Source: Dastarcus helophoroides | Taxonomy: Eukaryota; Arthropoda; Insecta; Coleoptera; Bothrideridae | Assembly (NCBI GenBank): GCA_028583605.1 | Contig: CM053327.1 | Span: forward strand, 16,045,629-16,109,628 | Length of the DNA: 64,000 nucleotides | Direction: 5' to 3' | Part shown: positions 1 through 11,219 of the stretch, piece after piece | Numbering within the stretch: the first letter of the stretch is position 1 | Layout of the letters: every line of letters begins with the position of its first letter | Program-made: the position numbers and the translations under genes | Notes under the pieces: model-generated | Told to the model about the DNA's origin: nothing | Databases searched by the model: none | What the model saw: the letters and a program-made list of their open reading frames with translations, nothing else

Positions 1-119
1 TCAATCGAAAAGTCCAGCTTCTGTGTCAATCCTCTAAAATATCGAATCAGTTCATGACATCATTTTATCATACCTTAGAATTGGGCTATTGAATATTTTA
101 TATCAACGTATCCATCATA

Positions 120-780
120 TAGTTCACGTTGGTTTGGATATGAGAAAAAACTTTACAAAATGGATCCCCAAATGTCTGAATGTTGATCAGAAGCGTCCAA
201 GACTAGAAGCATCGAGCTCGATCTGTGGTCGATTTGAAAAAGATGGATGAAATTCGATTACCATTCTACGATCTAGAAACAACGCAGCAATCGATGGAAT
301 GCAGATTCTGGTTCTTCCAAGGCCTAAATATTTTCGCGTTCAAATATTTGCTTAAAAAGTTACTGCTTCAGTTTTTTGGGATCTTTATGAAGTAATCATG
401 ATTGTCTATCTGGATAAGTATAGAACAATAACTGGGGATTACTGTTGGACGTTACTGACCACCACTCTACTAAAAAAGTAGGAAAAACTTGGGAAGTTGG
501 CCAAAGGTATTTTGCATGTGCAGGACAGTGCTTCTGCGCACAAATCGCCTGTTGCCATGCAAACAATTCTTGATATGGTGTTCGAATTACTGAAATACCC
601 CCTTATTTACCAGATCTGGCTGAACTGAAAAAAAGTGTTTCTTCTTACGGATTATTGAAACTGTGGACACCTAATTTGCACAGCAAGGTAAAACTTTTTC
701 TTTTTTTGAATGATATAGAAGAGTTACAGGTTTGGCGGAATAAATGTCAAGTGTCGATGTAATAAATTAAGAGGAATACG
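120..780 (+). pseudogene. mariner transposase relic
   Basis: Reading the three plus frames together gives a broken mariner transposase. In order: a linker-like stretch 'IPKCLNVDQKR', the phrase 'SICGRFEKDG', 'PRPKYFRVQIFA', 'SVFWDLYE', the second catalytic motif 'HVQDSASAHKSPVAMQTI' (mariner usually has LQDNAPAHKS, so the D-N is altered) and a C-terminal trace near 750-780. Stops and frameshifts interrupt it repeatedly, the N-terminal DNA-binding part is missing, and the first catalytic Asp region is lost. The intact family protein is about 345 aa, cutting and pasting DNA at TA sites. No terminal inverted repeats were recognised, so the element ends are unknown. Family membership is clear from phrase order; subfamily is not. 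Confidence 0.8.
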
Positions 781-829
781 TTGAATAATAAAATATTTTG
801 ACTTTCAAATTTTGTGTTCTTTTACAGGA

Positions 830-3240
830 GACTAAGAATTTGTTAATACCTGTTTTTATCACATATTCGTGTTACTCAGTTTCTCTGTCTTCCCTCAATT
901 AATGACATCACTGAGACAACATTTACTGTTATTCTATTAAATTTACAAAAATTACAAACACGAAACAAAAAATTATAATCAAAGTGGATTAAATTAACAG
1001 AAATTTGGGAGTTGTCCAATGTTAACCAAATAACTTCAATGATTATTCTATTAACTATGCTGAAGCATTTTTGTCTTGGGGATGGACAGGTAAAACGACT
1101 ATAAATATTCTACGTACTCACAGAGTATCACACTTTTCCTTCTAATATGATAGCATGACAGAAAAGATATTTGATAGTGGTCATGTGGGCAAAAATGGCA
1201 GCGACCATGCCCATTGTATTTCCTTTGAATATTTGAGTTATGTAAAAAGAAATCTGATGATTTTTTTTAACCTTCGGCTTAAGTGCTTCAGTGCAAGGAA
1301 ATAATTTAATCTAAATAAGAAATATTTGTTTGACTAATTGCTAAGGTTTTCATCACCTCTTAAAAACATCCGCAGGCGAAATCATTCTTTAAATTTCGTT
1401 TTTAACTACTTGAACCGAGGATTTTCGTATTCCGTAAATAAACAAGAAACAGGATTTCCTCCCCTTATTAAAGAACAAACAGCACGTTGAAATTTTATAG
1501 CTGTCGAATTATGGCCGCCTTTATTTTACGGTCATTTGTAGGGGGACTTAACCTGATCGAGCAAAGACCAACCGTCTTCCCTTCGTCTCATTACTTTTGC
1601 ATGAAATTCGGAGTAACAGTGCGTGCATTCTCAGACATTTTTTTTCAATTCCCAAGCCCAATAAGCCGTCGGCCAGTCCTCGCATTAGATTGGAATAATT
1701 GATATCTTATGGCCAATGTCGACCCTCATTCCCCGACTTGTTTTATTTTATTGCATACGGCGCAGCGCAGACCTTGAAGGGTCTTTGTTTTTATGGCGGG
1801 TTGAACTGATTTGATGTTTTTCTCAGAAGCACCGATTGTTAAAATTGAACAAAAACAAGAAAAATCGGCCGCGGTAGCAGTCACTTTCCATTATGGAAAT
1901 GAAGCCGTGCACTTCAACATTAATTATTTATTTATCAATCCGGTTGAGTGGTGTACAAATGAATGAATAATCAAGATTGCAGATAATTAAGTGCTTTAAT
2001 GATCTGCTTCGTGGAGGTTCGTAGCAAACCAGTAAATACGCTCAAAAAGAGAAGTACGCCATTTACTTGCTAAAGATATTCAAAAAAATTCAATAATTTC
2101 TTAGTAATTTTTGCTGTAAACGAATGGTAATTAGTATTAGAAACATGTTTTTAATTAATTATCGGAATAAACCTAGTTACTTCTGGCGTACCTTATAAGT
2201 ATTTAATGTAAAAGTATTTGCAATAAATTAGGGCTTTGTGCTTTAATTATATGATTTTACATAAATTCTTGGACTTCCTTGTTAAAAACTTGAATTTTTC
2301 CTTCATTAAGAACATAATAAAATATAAGTTCTAATGAAAGATAGAAGCTTTTACACAAATGTATATGCATTGATTTGGCAAGGATGTAGATAATTTTATG
2401 TTGAAAAAAAAATGGAATGCAAGGCTTGATGCTACAAAAGGAATACGTAATAGGTCAACGAAAACCCATTACATATTACAAAACCAGACGATTTGTCATT
2501 TTTATCTTATTTATTTTATTCTATAATATAAAGTAGTGTCTGATTTCACTGAAATTAAGTAAAGTATATATTTTATTTATTTAAAAACACATTTCAACAA
2601 TACCCTTATAACTAGAGCTCATTAAGCCAGATACTTATTGTAAATGCTTTCGTCCATTATTCTTTTTTGCTTTTAAATCTATTGTAGAGCTAATAATGTC
2701 TAAAAGGAATATTTTAGAATATATTCCAATCGTTTATGTCAACGCCATATTGGCCCTTAGTGGCAACCATATAGTTAAACTAATCAACTATTTAAATGGT
2801 TTAGTAGATGAAGATTAAAAATCGTCAAAATTTCTAAATCTGCAAAAATGATTCGATATTGATTTTTTTAATGTAAATGGTAGGTATTGTACTATGTATC
2901 TCATTATGGCATTTGTTTTAAGAGAAGGTAGCCAAAATGATACGAATAGGCGATTAATACTTTTTTAAATGTTTTATCGTGGAATATATTTTTTCAAATT
3001 ATATTTCACACCTCTTTTCAAACTTCACGAATCATAAACGGCTTCATTTTACACAGATCCTATATTAAATCCGTGCCGACATATGTCAAGGACCTGCATA
3101 ACATAACATACAGGTCCTTAAAATCTATTATTTTATTATTACGTATTATGGTTTTGATGTGGCAGCACTATTTCGCTTTAACCTAGAGCAGCATCTTCCT
3201 ATGGGTTGATTTGTGCCTGTTTCAAAAGGTTGAATAACAA
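830..3240. other. AT-rich spacer, no gene seen
   Basis: About 2.4 kb without a recognisable gene or element. The only ORF of note (1487-1702) is 71 codons with no recognisable motif. The sequence around 1480-1910 is less AT-rich than its surroundings and could be old unique host sequence. I see no RNA gene or clear repeat. Confidence 0.5.
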
Positions 3241-3249
3241 AATATTCAC

Positions 3250-4640
3250 GAATTTGTGTCTTTATTGTGCCTTACAAATCTTCTTCTTGGTGTGCTATAT
3301 CCGTTAAACAGATGATAGCATTCATGATGGCTATCATTATTTTATTTGCAGCTGTTCTGAAAAGGTGACTTGTTGTCTATCCGAGCTGTTGTCCTAGGTT
3401 TCTAAACCAGAATGTTGTTCGTCTACCATGTCCATGCCTTCCATCAACTTTTTCCTGCATGATCAAATGCAACATATCATATACCTTCGGATGTTTCATG
3501 ACATGACTAAAATAAAACAGCTTTCGAATCTTCACCGCGTTCACAATTTCTTTATCCTTTTTCATCCTGTTCAGGACCTCTACGCTAGTGACATGGTCCA
3601 TCCAGCTTATTCGAAGCATGCGTCTGTATGACCACATTTTAAATGCTTTAAGCCGCTTGAAGGTATCCTCTGTTAGGGCCCATGGTTCCACTCAATATAA
3701 GAAAACAGAAAAGACATAACACCTGACCATTCTTATTCTAAGATCAATGTTTAGTTCATGGCCACATACAATCTTTTTCATTCTTACAAAGGCAGCCCTA
3801 GCTTGATCAATCTTGATTTTATTTCTATTAAGTTGTCCCAATTTTTGGTTCAGAAGCTGTCCCAAATACTTTCTTTTCTGTACCATTTCTAATTTTTCTG
3901 GACCAATATAGAGTTCGGTTCATGAGTTCGGTTGCTTACTCACGATCATGAGTTTGGTCTTTTTAGGGTTAAGTGTAAGGCCATACCGGCTACATGAACT
4001 AACTACTTGATTAAGGAGGTTTTGAACTTTCTCAACACTATGTGCAAGAAGAAGAGAGTCGTCTGCATATCTAGGATTATGACGTTTATTCTCACTCCCT
4101 CTGGTATCCCCTATGACTTTTTGAAATATTTTCTCCGAGTATAAGTTGGACAGAAGCGGCGACAGAATGCAAGCCTGCCTTACTCTTCTTTTGATTGGAA
4201 TACACTCACCTAAACTGTTTTCTGTTCTCAGATGCTTTTTGTTACCAGTAAAGGTTAGCGATGAAATGTAGATCTTTATCATCTATTTCTGTTGTATTGA
4301 ACATTTCCATCATTTTCTAAGGTTTTACCCTGTCAAACGCCTTCTCGAAATCACCAAAGCACATGAACACATCGCAATTTACTTCTCTACATCTCTGGGT
4401 CAAAACCTGAATGCCAAACAATGCTTACCTTGTACCCAGGACTTTACGGAATCTAAATTGTGTATTTTCGATATGTGTTTCTATCTTGGGGTATATTCGT
4501 CGGTGAATTATCTTTAGAAACAATTTCAGAACATGACTCATTAGGCTTATAGCACAATGATTATTGCAGTTCTTTGCCTTTGCAGTCTTAGGGGTAGATA
4601 TAAATCTCCATCTCAACCAATGGGCTGGCATGTCTCCTCC
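3250..4640 (-). pseudogene. non-LTR retrotransposon reverse transcriptase relic
   Basis: Minus-strand fragments line up in the order expected for the second half of a LINE polymerase. 4640-4425 holds the RT N-terminal region ('AISLMSHVLKLFLKIIHRRI', then 'TQFRFRKVLGTR'). 4282-3920 holds fingers/palm with 'RRVRQACILSPLLSNLYSE' and the catalytic box 'YADDS'. 3886-3692 holds 'YLGQLLNQK...ARAAFVRMKKI'. 3691-3377 holds the C-terminal 'KRLKAFKMWSYRRMLRISWMDHVT' type segment, quoted here only in part as family hallmark. Frameshifts, stops and a gap separate the pieces, and no endonuclease domain is present upstream. Such polymerases copy their own RNA at a nicked target. The C-terminal segment is common in insect endonuclease/RT elements, but I do not assign a clade. 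Dead copy. Confidence 0.88.
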
Positions 4641-4737
4641 GGCAATTACAAATACGTGATTAAAATTAATGATACAATGACTGAGACACCTTATATTTAA
4701 AATCAAAAACACTACAAATACAATAGACAAGGCCGCC

Positions 4738-4801
4738 GAAAGAGGAGGCAAAGGAGTAAATGCCCCGCAGTCGGCCCTTCATGGGGGCCCGGTGAGCTAC
4801 C
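4738..4801. repeat. GC-rich patch, possible TE fragment
   Basis: A roughly 60-bp GC-rich island (ggccgccgaaag at the left, ggggcccggtgagc at the right) abruptly interrupts very AT-rich DNA. The composition contrast suggests the tip of an unrelated transposable element, but nothing identifies the family. Confidence 0.3.
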
Positions 4802-4839
4802 ATGTTAGTGAATTACAAAAATGTTGAAGCCCTTTTATT

Positions 4840-5560
4840 TCTTTGTGGAAATTTCATGTTAAAATTCAAGTGTTTTTTTTTATATAATTTCAAATTATTA
4901 CCCAAATTTCACGCTTATTTCTTAATTTCCACGTTTGTATTTCAAACTCGAAATTTTTATTTAAATTTCAACTTTAATTTGAAACATTTTTGTCTAAACT
5001 TGAAAAATACTCCTATCTAAATGCAGTTTAAAACGTGAGATTCTTCAAAAACATTCAATTACTTTAAGAAAAGGCGAATGTTTCACGAAGTTGAATTTAC
5101 AAAAATTCGGAGATTCGAGAAGTCAGAATTTTGAAAAAAAAGTCGAAATTTTCAAAAAAAAGTCGAAATTTTGAAAAATAGGCTGAAATTTTTAATAAAA
5201 AGAAAGGAATGTTTGATAAAAGGTCGAACTTTTGACAAAAATTAAAACTCCGAGGAAAAGTTGTGATGATAAAAGGTCGACTATTTCAAAAAAGGGAAAA
5301 AAAACCGAAAATTTAAAAAACTAAATTTTGAAAAATGCAACTCTTCAGGAAAGTCGAAATCTTCTAAAAAAGAGAATAGAATTTTTCAAATAAAGAGCCA
5401 AATTTACATAAAAGTCGACAAGGTCGAAATTAAAAAAAAAGTAAGTTTTCAAAAAAGTTAAAACTTTGAAAAATACTTAGCCTTTTAAATGAAGGTCAAA
5501 GCTTTCAAAAAAAGTGGAAATTTTGAATTAAGTTCAGTTTAAAAAATTTCGCCTGGCATT
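4840..5560. repeat. A-rich low-order phrase tract
   Basis: Irregular repetition of short phrases such as 'aaaaagtcgaaattttga' on the plus strand, without a fixed period. Neighbouring phrases differ by substitutions and by the length of the A-run. The first 180 bp are T-rich and the rest A-rich. The same phrase vocabulary recurs in other tracts of this window. No coding signal. Confidence 0.7.
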
Positions 5561-5782
5561 TCACGTCAATACAAAAAAAACCAGTGGTTTGCAGACATAT
5601 TTTCGAAAATTTTTTCTAAAAAATATATGTTACGCCACTGCGGAAATCGGAAATAAATAACATTTTTCAAATTTCTTAGCTTTCAATTCAACAGACGATA
5701 TAGCGATGAGTAATAATGCCGTAGTAAATCACGGGATCAAACCCTGCTGCCGATCACGTATTTTTGAACTGAAATTTTTTTT

Positions 5783-5953
5783 AGGCGAGTTAAACATTTT
5801 TTGATAGGGAAAAAACTTATGATTTCGCGTGACCTACACGTCGTACTCATAACTACAAAATACTGTTAACATTTAGATAGCATGTTGATAACGCAAATTA
5901 GCGTGATGGTGACGCAAAATCATAAGTTTTCCCTTTATCAAAAATCGCCCAGC
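5783..5953. repeat. inverted repeat, possible small MITE
   Basis: The segment at about 5783-5833 (ggcgag..., tttttgatagggaaaa, acttatgatttcgcgtgacc) is repeated in reverse complement at about 5912-5953 (ggtgacgcaaaatcataagt, tttccctttatcaaaaatcg). The arms are about 35-40 bp and separated by about 80 bp. This could be a short palindromic transposon or a fold-back remnant. A 131-codon minus ORF (5873-6268) overlaps the right arm but shows no recognisable motif. Confidence 0.55.
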
Positions 5954-6269
5954 GTGCCTAAAGGTTGTCTTCAAAAAAGATTTATATTTAAAAGTATTTA
6001 AAAGTAAAAACCTTATTTCATTTCTTTCCACTTGAAACAAAATATTTCCTCTTAAAGTAAGATTAGGTGTTGTTAAGCAAAAATATCGAGACTTATTGAC
6101 CGCAATTATCCAGTTTCGTCTATAATTTTGTAGTTCACGCTTGTCACCGAAGCAAACTTTTTTTATCTTCTGGATATTTATCGCTATATGACCGTATACA
6201 AGAAAACAGTGTCCCCTCTTAGCCATGATATATTTATTGAAGACAAAACAATACTTTTGGCAAGACATT

Positions 6270-7334
6270 TAAGAGCATTAAGAGCAAGCGCGATTAAATC
6301 TGATCTCCAAGGTTCTGTAGTGCTTTTCTTGTGGAGCTTTGTATAAGTGTTTGCCTATTTCTCCGATCGTTGTAACTTGACGCTACACTGTCGATAAGAT
6401 GTGTGCCCTTACGGTTCTGCTTTCTACCCTTCAACTGAGATAAGTTGATCCAGCCAGCCACTGTTTAACATTATCAAAGCTGATAACTAACCGATAGGAT
6501 TTCTTGGTACATTGCGTATCTTTCTTCATAGGGACAAGATCGTATGTATTGTCTTAGCAGTTCAATGTTGGTTTGATTAAAAAAAGTATGCAGTTCATTT
6601 TAGAACTTGAAGAAATTATAGGGTTCTACAAAAATGTTTGCATTATTAGTTTACGTGAAACCGGTTAGTCATTATTTTCTTACACTTTATACGTTTATGT
6701 TTCGCCAGACTGGCTGTAAGAAACCAAAAGTGTAAAATAGGAGCAATTATTTTTCAGTGAATGGAAATGATTTTACCGCCAAATAATACGTAAACATTTA
6801 ATTTGCCATTAGAACCATCTCTACCTATTTTTATGGAGTTCCAATAATTATTTTATTCGTTTCACGTTAAGCAGATTAGTGGAAGAACTGATCAATATTT
6901 TATAAGTAAGTTTATTAATATCATGGTATTGAAAAGTTAACAAAGGCCATCTACCTTACAATAAAAATGTGACGCAAAACTCAGGTATAGGGTACATGAG
7001 ACGGATAAAAATAAATAGGTATAAGTACGAAATTGTACTAAATTTATTAGCATCGTCTTATAAATCTGAAGAAAAGGAGGTGAGGTCTTTTACATTGATA
7101 GAAGAAAACGTGCAAATATTGAAGTAGTATTTTGCTTCCAGAGCTCTGAACAAGTCATTCAGCGAATTATTTTTCTCATAAGCATCAGAAGTGACCATAT
7201 CGTCAAATATCTAACGGACTAACTTAGGAGCGATACGAGTCCAGAATATTCAACTTCTAGAGATTAGCCACCTCCTTATGAGTCATGTCCCACACATAGG
7301 TATCCATTCTAACATTTCATTGTTTCAAAGTATA
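6270..7334. other. spacer, nothing recognised
   Basis: About 1 kb of AT-rich DNA up to the left edge of the DD41D transposon. I see no gene, RNA or clear repeat here. Confidence 0.45.
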
Positions 7335-7336
7335 TA

Positions 7337-7823
7337 CAGGGTGTTACAAAAGTCCGGGCCGCTACTTCAGGAGCATATTCTACACATTAAAATATGAAAA
7401 ATGTTGAAATACATTTTTTGCTTTAAATTGCCTCCTAACGGAGATATGACCATTTAAAGATGGCGCCCCTAAAGTGGTTTTTTTACTACAAAAAGTTAAC
7501 GGTTAGTAGCAAAGTCATGAAATTGGGCAAGCAGTTAAAGAATTGGATTAGGCATATTCTCATGTAACATATTTTTTAAATAAGCAGTAGCGTGGTGTGT
7601 AGGGGGTTGCCCGCGATTATTTTTTGCCGTAACTTTTTTGTAATTCAATATTTCGACACAAAAGTGCCATAATCGTGAAAAGCAACATTTTTTATACGAA
7701 AAAGGTACTCTTTCTCAAAGTCGCTAAAAGTAACCGTTTCCGAGAAAAAAGCGTTTAAACAAAATTGTTGCTTTTATTAGAATTCGTTTTGCAAATTTCT
7801 AATTTATCCACTACTAACTGCAT
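7337..7823 (+). repeat. left terminal inverted repeat of DD41D element
   Basis: Matches 9088-9574 in reverse complement from the CAGGGTG tip to the inner end 'ccactactaactgcat'. The match stops exactly where the two arms diverge (g versus t after 'gcat'). Differences seen by eye include cttcagg/ctttagg near the tip and aaaaagtt/aaaaagat further in. Confidence 0.92.
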
Positions 7824-7980
7824 GCAAACTGATCGTAAAGAAAACAATTGTACTTGACAATATCTGCCAGAGATTGACGTTGTGTCACTGATAAAACTTG
7901 GTCGTAAGCTGTAAACTTTAGCAGTTTTTGTTGTCAATAGTAAGTGTAGTAGTTTTTTAACTTTTCATTATTTTGATAAA

Positions 7981-9051
7981 ATGGACTATTCAAATCAAAA
8001 AATGGCCGATATGCATTTAATGTACGGGCTTGCAAATTGTAATCGTGCTGAAGCAAAACGGCTTTATGCTGAACGTTTTCCTAATAGACACCTACCAGGA
8101 GAAAAATTGTTCCAGAAAATTCATGCTCGTTTATGTGAAACAGGAAATTTTGTTTTCAAAGGCGAACGTGTTGGAAGGCCAAACGCAGAAGTTGCTAATT
8201 TAGAGGAGCGTGTGCTTCAGCGAGTTGAAGAAGATCCATGTGTCAGCACTAGACAACTTGCTTTAGCCGAAGGAGTAAATCACGCAACTATCTGGCGAAT
8301 TTTGAAATTTTACCAATTTTACCCCTATCATTTTCAAAGAGTGCAAGGGTTACTTGCTGCTGAATATCCTCCAAGAATAGAATTTTGCAACTGGCTATTG
8401 CATAAGATCGCTGAAAATGAGAACTTTCCATCGCTCATATTATTTACGGACGAAGCGGGTTTTACCAGAAACGGGATACTTAACTTTCACAACATGCATC
8501 AGTGGCAAGTTGAAAATCTCAATGCAGTTATTCAGTCGAGACATCAGCAACATTTTTCACTTAACATTTGGGGAGGAATAATAGGGGACTCTATAATTGG
8601 ACCGTTTTTTTTACCTCATAGGTTAACAGGAGCATCATATAGACATTTTTTGCAAACAGAGTTACCCGTGTTACTTGAAAATGTTCCACTCATAACAAGA
8701 CAGCGAATGTGGATAATGCACGATGGGGCACCTGCCCATTTTAGTGCAGTTGCTAGGGAATTTTTGAATAACAACTATCATCAACGATGGATAGGTCGAG
8801 GAGGTCCGATACCATGGCCAGCTAGGTCTCCTGACCTCAACCCACTCGATTTCTACTTATGGGGACATCTAAAGCAGATCGTCTACTCCACACCAGTTGA
8901 CAATATCAATGATCTTCGTGAACGAATTGAAAATGGGTTCAACCAGATTCACAATACACCAGGCATTTGCGAAAGAGTAAGGAGTTCCCTTAGAAGACGA
9001 GCCGAGCAATGTATTGCTGCAGGGGGCAGTAATTTCGAACACTTGCTTTGA
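7981..9051 (+). CDS. DD41D transposase, 356 aa, intact
   Basis: Catalyses cut-and-paste transposition of its own element at TA sites. The N-terminal ~130 residues form the DNA-binding part: a DUF4817-like opening ('MADMHLMYGLANCNRAEAK', 'RLYAERFPNR') and a second helix-turn-helix ('STRQLALAEGVNHATIWRIL'). The RNase H-like catalytic domain follows: first Asp in 'LFTDEAGFTRNG', second Asp in 'MHDGAPAHF', then 'WPARSPDLNPLDFYLWGH', where the third acidic residue is Asp. I count 41 residues between the second and third Asp, hence DD41D. The protein ends 'SNFEHLL', the usual end for this family, and its length matches the family norm of about 350. The ATG is chosen as the first in frame, after 'ttttgataaa', inside the TIRs. 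No stops or frameshifts. Related proteins are widespread in insects; the rosa/Visitor-type placement is from memory. Confidence 0.95.
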   Translation: MDYSNQKMADMHLMYGLANCNRAEAKRLYAERFPNRHLPGEKLFQKIHARLCETGNFVFKGERVGRPNAEVANLEERVLQRVEEDPCVSTRQLALAEGVNHATIWRILKFYQFYPYHFQRVQGLLAAEYPPRIEFCNWLLHKIAENENFPSLILFTDEAGFTRNGILNFHNMHQWQVENLNAVIQSRHQQHFSLNIWGGIIGDSIIGPFFLPHRLTGASYRHFLQTELPVLLENVPLITRQRMWIMHDGAPAHFSAVAREFLNNNYHQRWIGRGGPIPWPARSPDLNPLDFYLWGHLKQIVYSTPVDNINDLRERIENGFNQIHNTPGICERVRSSLRRRAEQCIAAGGSNFEHLL

Positions 9052-9087
9052 TTTTTTTCTTCTTAATTTTGTACTATTTTTATATCA

Positions 9088-9574
9088 ATGCAGTTAGTAG
9101 TGGATAAATTAGAAATTTGCAAAACGAATTCTAATAAAAGCAACAATTTTGTTTAAACGCTTTTTTCTCGGAAACGGTTACTTTTAGCGACTTTGAGAAA
9201 GAGTACCTTTTTCGTATAAAAAATGTTGCTTTTCACGATTATGGCACTTTTGTGTCGAAATATTGCAATACAAAAAAGTTACGGCAAAAAATAATCGCGG
9301 GCAACCCCCTACACACCACGCTACTGCTTATTTAAAAAATATGTTACATGAGAATATGCCTAATCCAATTCTTTAACTGCTTGCCCAATTTCATGACTTT
9401 GCTACTAACCGTTATCTTTTTATAGTAAAAAAACCACTTTAGGGGCGCCATCTTTAAATGGTCATATCTCCGTTAGGACGCAATTTAAAGAAAAAAATGT
9501 ATTTCAAGATTTTTCATATTTTAATGTGTAGAGTATGCTCCTAAAGTAGCGGCCCGGACTTTTGTAACACCCTG
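9088..9574 (-). repeat. right terminal inverted repeat of DD41D element
   Basis: Reverse complement of 7337-7823. It starts 36 bp after the transposase stop codon and probably carries the transcript 3' end, since 'aataaaag' occurs within it at 9133-9140. Confidence 0.92.
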
Positions 9575-9576
9575 TA

Positions 9577-11200
9577 TTATGGTTAATAATAACTGCTTCA
9601 ATATTACAAAGTTTGTCACAATTTATATCACGTAGTAAACAGCTGACTGCGTACTCTTATTGATGCACATTAAAAGTTAAAAGGGGTGCTAATTAGTTTG
9701 TCTATGGCTACAGCTGTGGATTTGTTGATAAGTAAGAGATTAATCATTTTTCGCTCGCTTAACAATAAGAAAATTTTTTGTTCAAGATTTTTAACAGCGC
9801 CAACTTTATTTTTGGGCACTGAAATAATTCGCATACGACTCTGCGCGAAGTTCTTAAATTCCTCCCCCACAAAATCCCTTACAGCCTCTGCATCCCGAAT
9901 CCTTCTAATGGACTCTAAATGGAGACGACTCCTGTGACAGCGGGCGAACGATGACGAGACTCTGCCCGACCCTTCTTCTCATTCCAAGCGGTATCCAATT
10001 AAAAAAATAAACTATTAAGTTCTTGGGTTACATCAGTCGCTCGCTTTTAGGATCGAATGTTGCTTTACCCGCCCTTGTGTATCTACTATTTTAACGTCTA
10101 AGTGCTCCACTTTCAAGGAATTTAATCCTAATGATGTAGTTGCACGAGGAAAATTAAGGGAAGGACGAGTTTATCGAACTTTTATTTTTCAGAAATTTTG
10201 CACGTTGTAGTGGATATGCGAAGCAATTTACTAACAATGATTGATTTTTAGTTTTGATGAAATTTTGTGCAGCTAGAATTCAAAATCGAATTGTTCTGAA
10301 AAAATAAATGTTTAAATAGAAATGTAGCAACTATATGAATAAAAAAAGTGGATTTTGTTGCTAGGTTAACAAAGAAATCACTTCATGTCATAGTGCAAAG
10401 TACTTCTGTTAGATTTAAATCACGATCGGGATCAGCAATGCCAATGGTCACCTTATTATTATTACTTTCTTTAAATTGTATTTTTAACACTACCGGGGAC
10501 ATGTTTACCTACTAACATTATTACCTTTTTAATTGTACAATTATTTAAAAACATATTTTTCATACAGATATTTCTAAAGTGAAGATGATAAACTGAAAAT
10601 GTGGCGATTAGTGTCAAAATTAGCGTTCAGCTGAATAAAATTTTATTCGTGAGCGAGGTGAATACATATTACGAATTTATTGAATTTTAAGAGCTTAACA
10701 GATGACAAACGTTGAAATTAGTTTTGAATTGTCCGAGAACGCGTTTTCCTACCTCGTAGTTCGCTTTTCAAAATTTCCGAAAGTTTCGACCTGCCACCGC
10801 CGCCTACCTTTCACCGATGGTCTTTTTAAAGGAGATAACTACTCAAATTTTCGAAGTTCACGTGAAAAACTAATGAATTTTTATGTTAGTAGATGTTACA
10901 AACAAATTTGCCATTAACTACGTCGTCCTTTCGTGTGAGAGCTGCTCCTTAAATTTTCTACGTCATTTGACCCGCCAGTCAATTTTTCTATTGGTAGATG
11001 TTACACACAAACTTGCCCTTAATATAATATTGAAAACTGCAAATAAAATATTTTTTCTGACATTTCGTAATTTAGATCGAATATTCTGTATTGAAGTAAA
11101 AATTTGGGGAAAAATTTTGGGTTTCTAGAAGAAATATTATTCGCAAAATGTATAACATGTTATTTAATTATATTTACATATTTATATTTATAACATACAT
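9577..11200. other. spacer with a short duplicated segment
   Basis: No gene recognised. 9880-10000 is less AT-rich and may be old unique DNA. Two related ~40-bp segments ('ttagtagatgttacaaacaa' at about 10886 and 'ttggtagatgttacacacaa' at about 10993) lie about 107 bp apart. The sequence before each is also loosely similar, suggesting a decayed tandem duplication. The two overlapping ORFs here (71 and 81 codons) fall within that duplication and show no motif. Confidence 0.45.
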
Positions 11201-11219
11201 AGAATTTGATCGAATTTCC

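Larger units (their letters stand above)
7337..9574 (+). mobile_element. Complete DD41D Tc1/mariner-superfamily transposon
   Basis: The element begins CAGGGTGTTACAAAAGTCCG and ends with its reverse complement, and it is flanked by TA on both sides (7335-7336, 9575-9576), the target duplication expected of this superfamily. The inverted repeats are long: 7337-7823 and 9088-9574, 487 bp each and equal in length, with only scattered mismatches visible by eye. They enclose one uninterrupted transposase gene (7981-9051). Intact gene, both ends and near-identical arms point to a recent insertion. Such long TIRs are unusual compared with the roughly 30-bp ends of classic mariners. Whether it still moves cannot be told from sequence alone. 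Confidence 0.93.
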
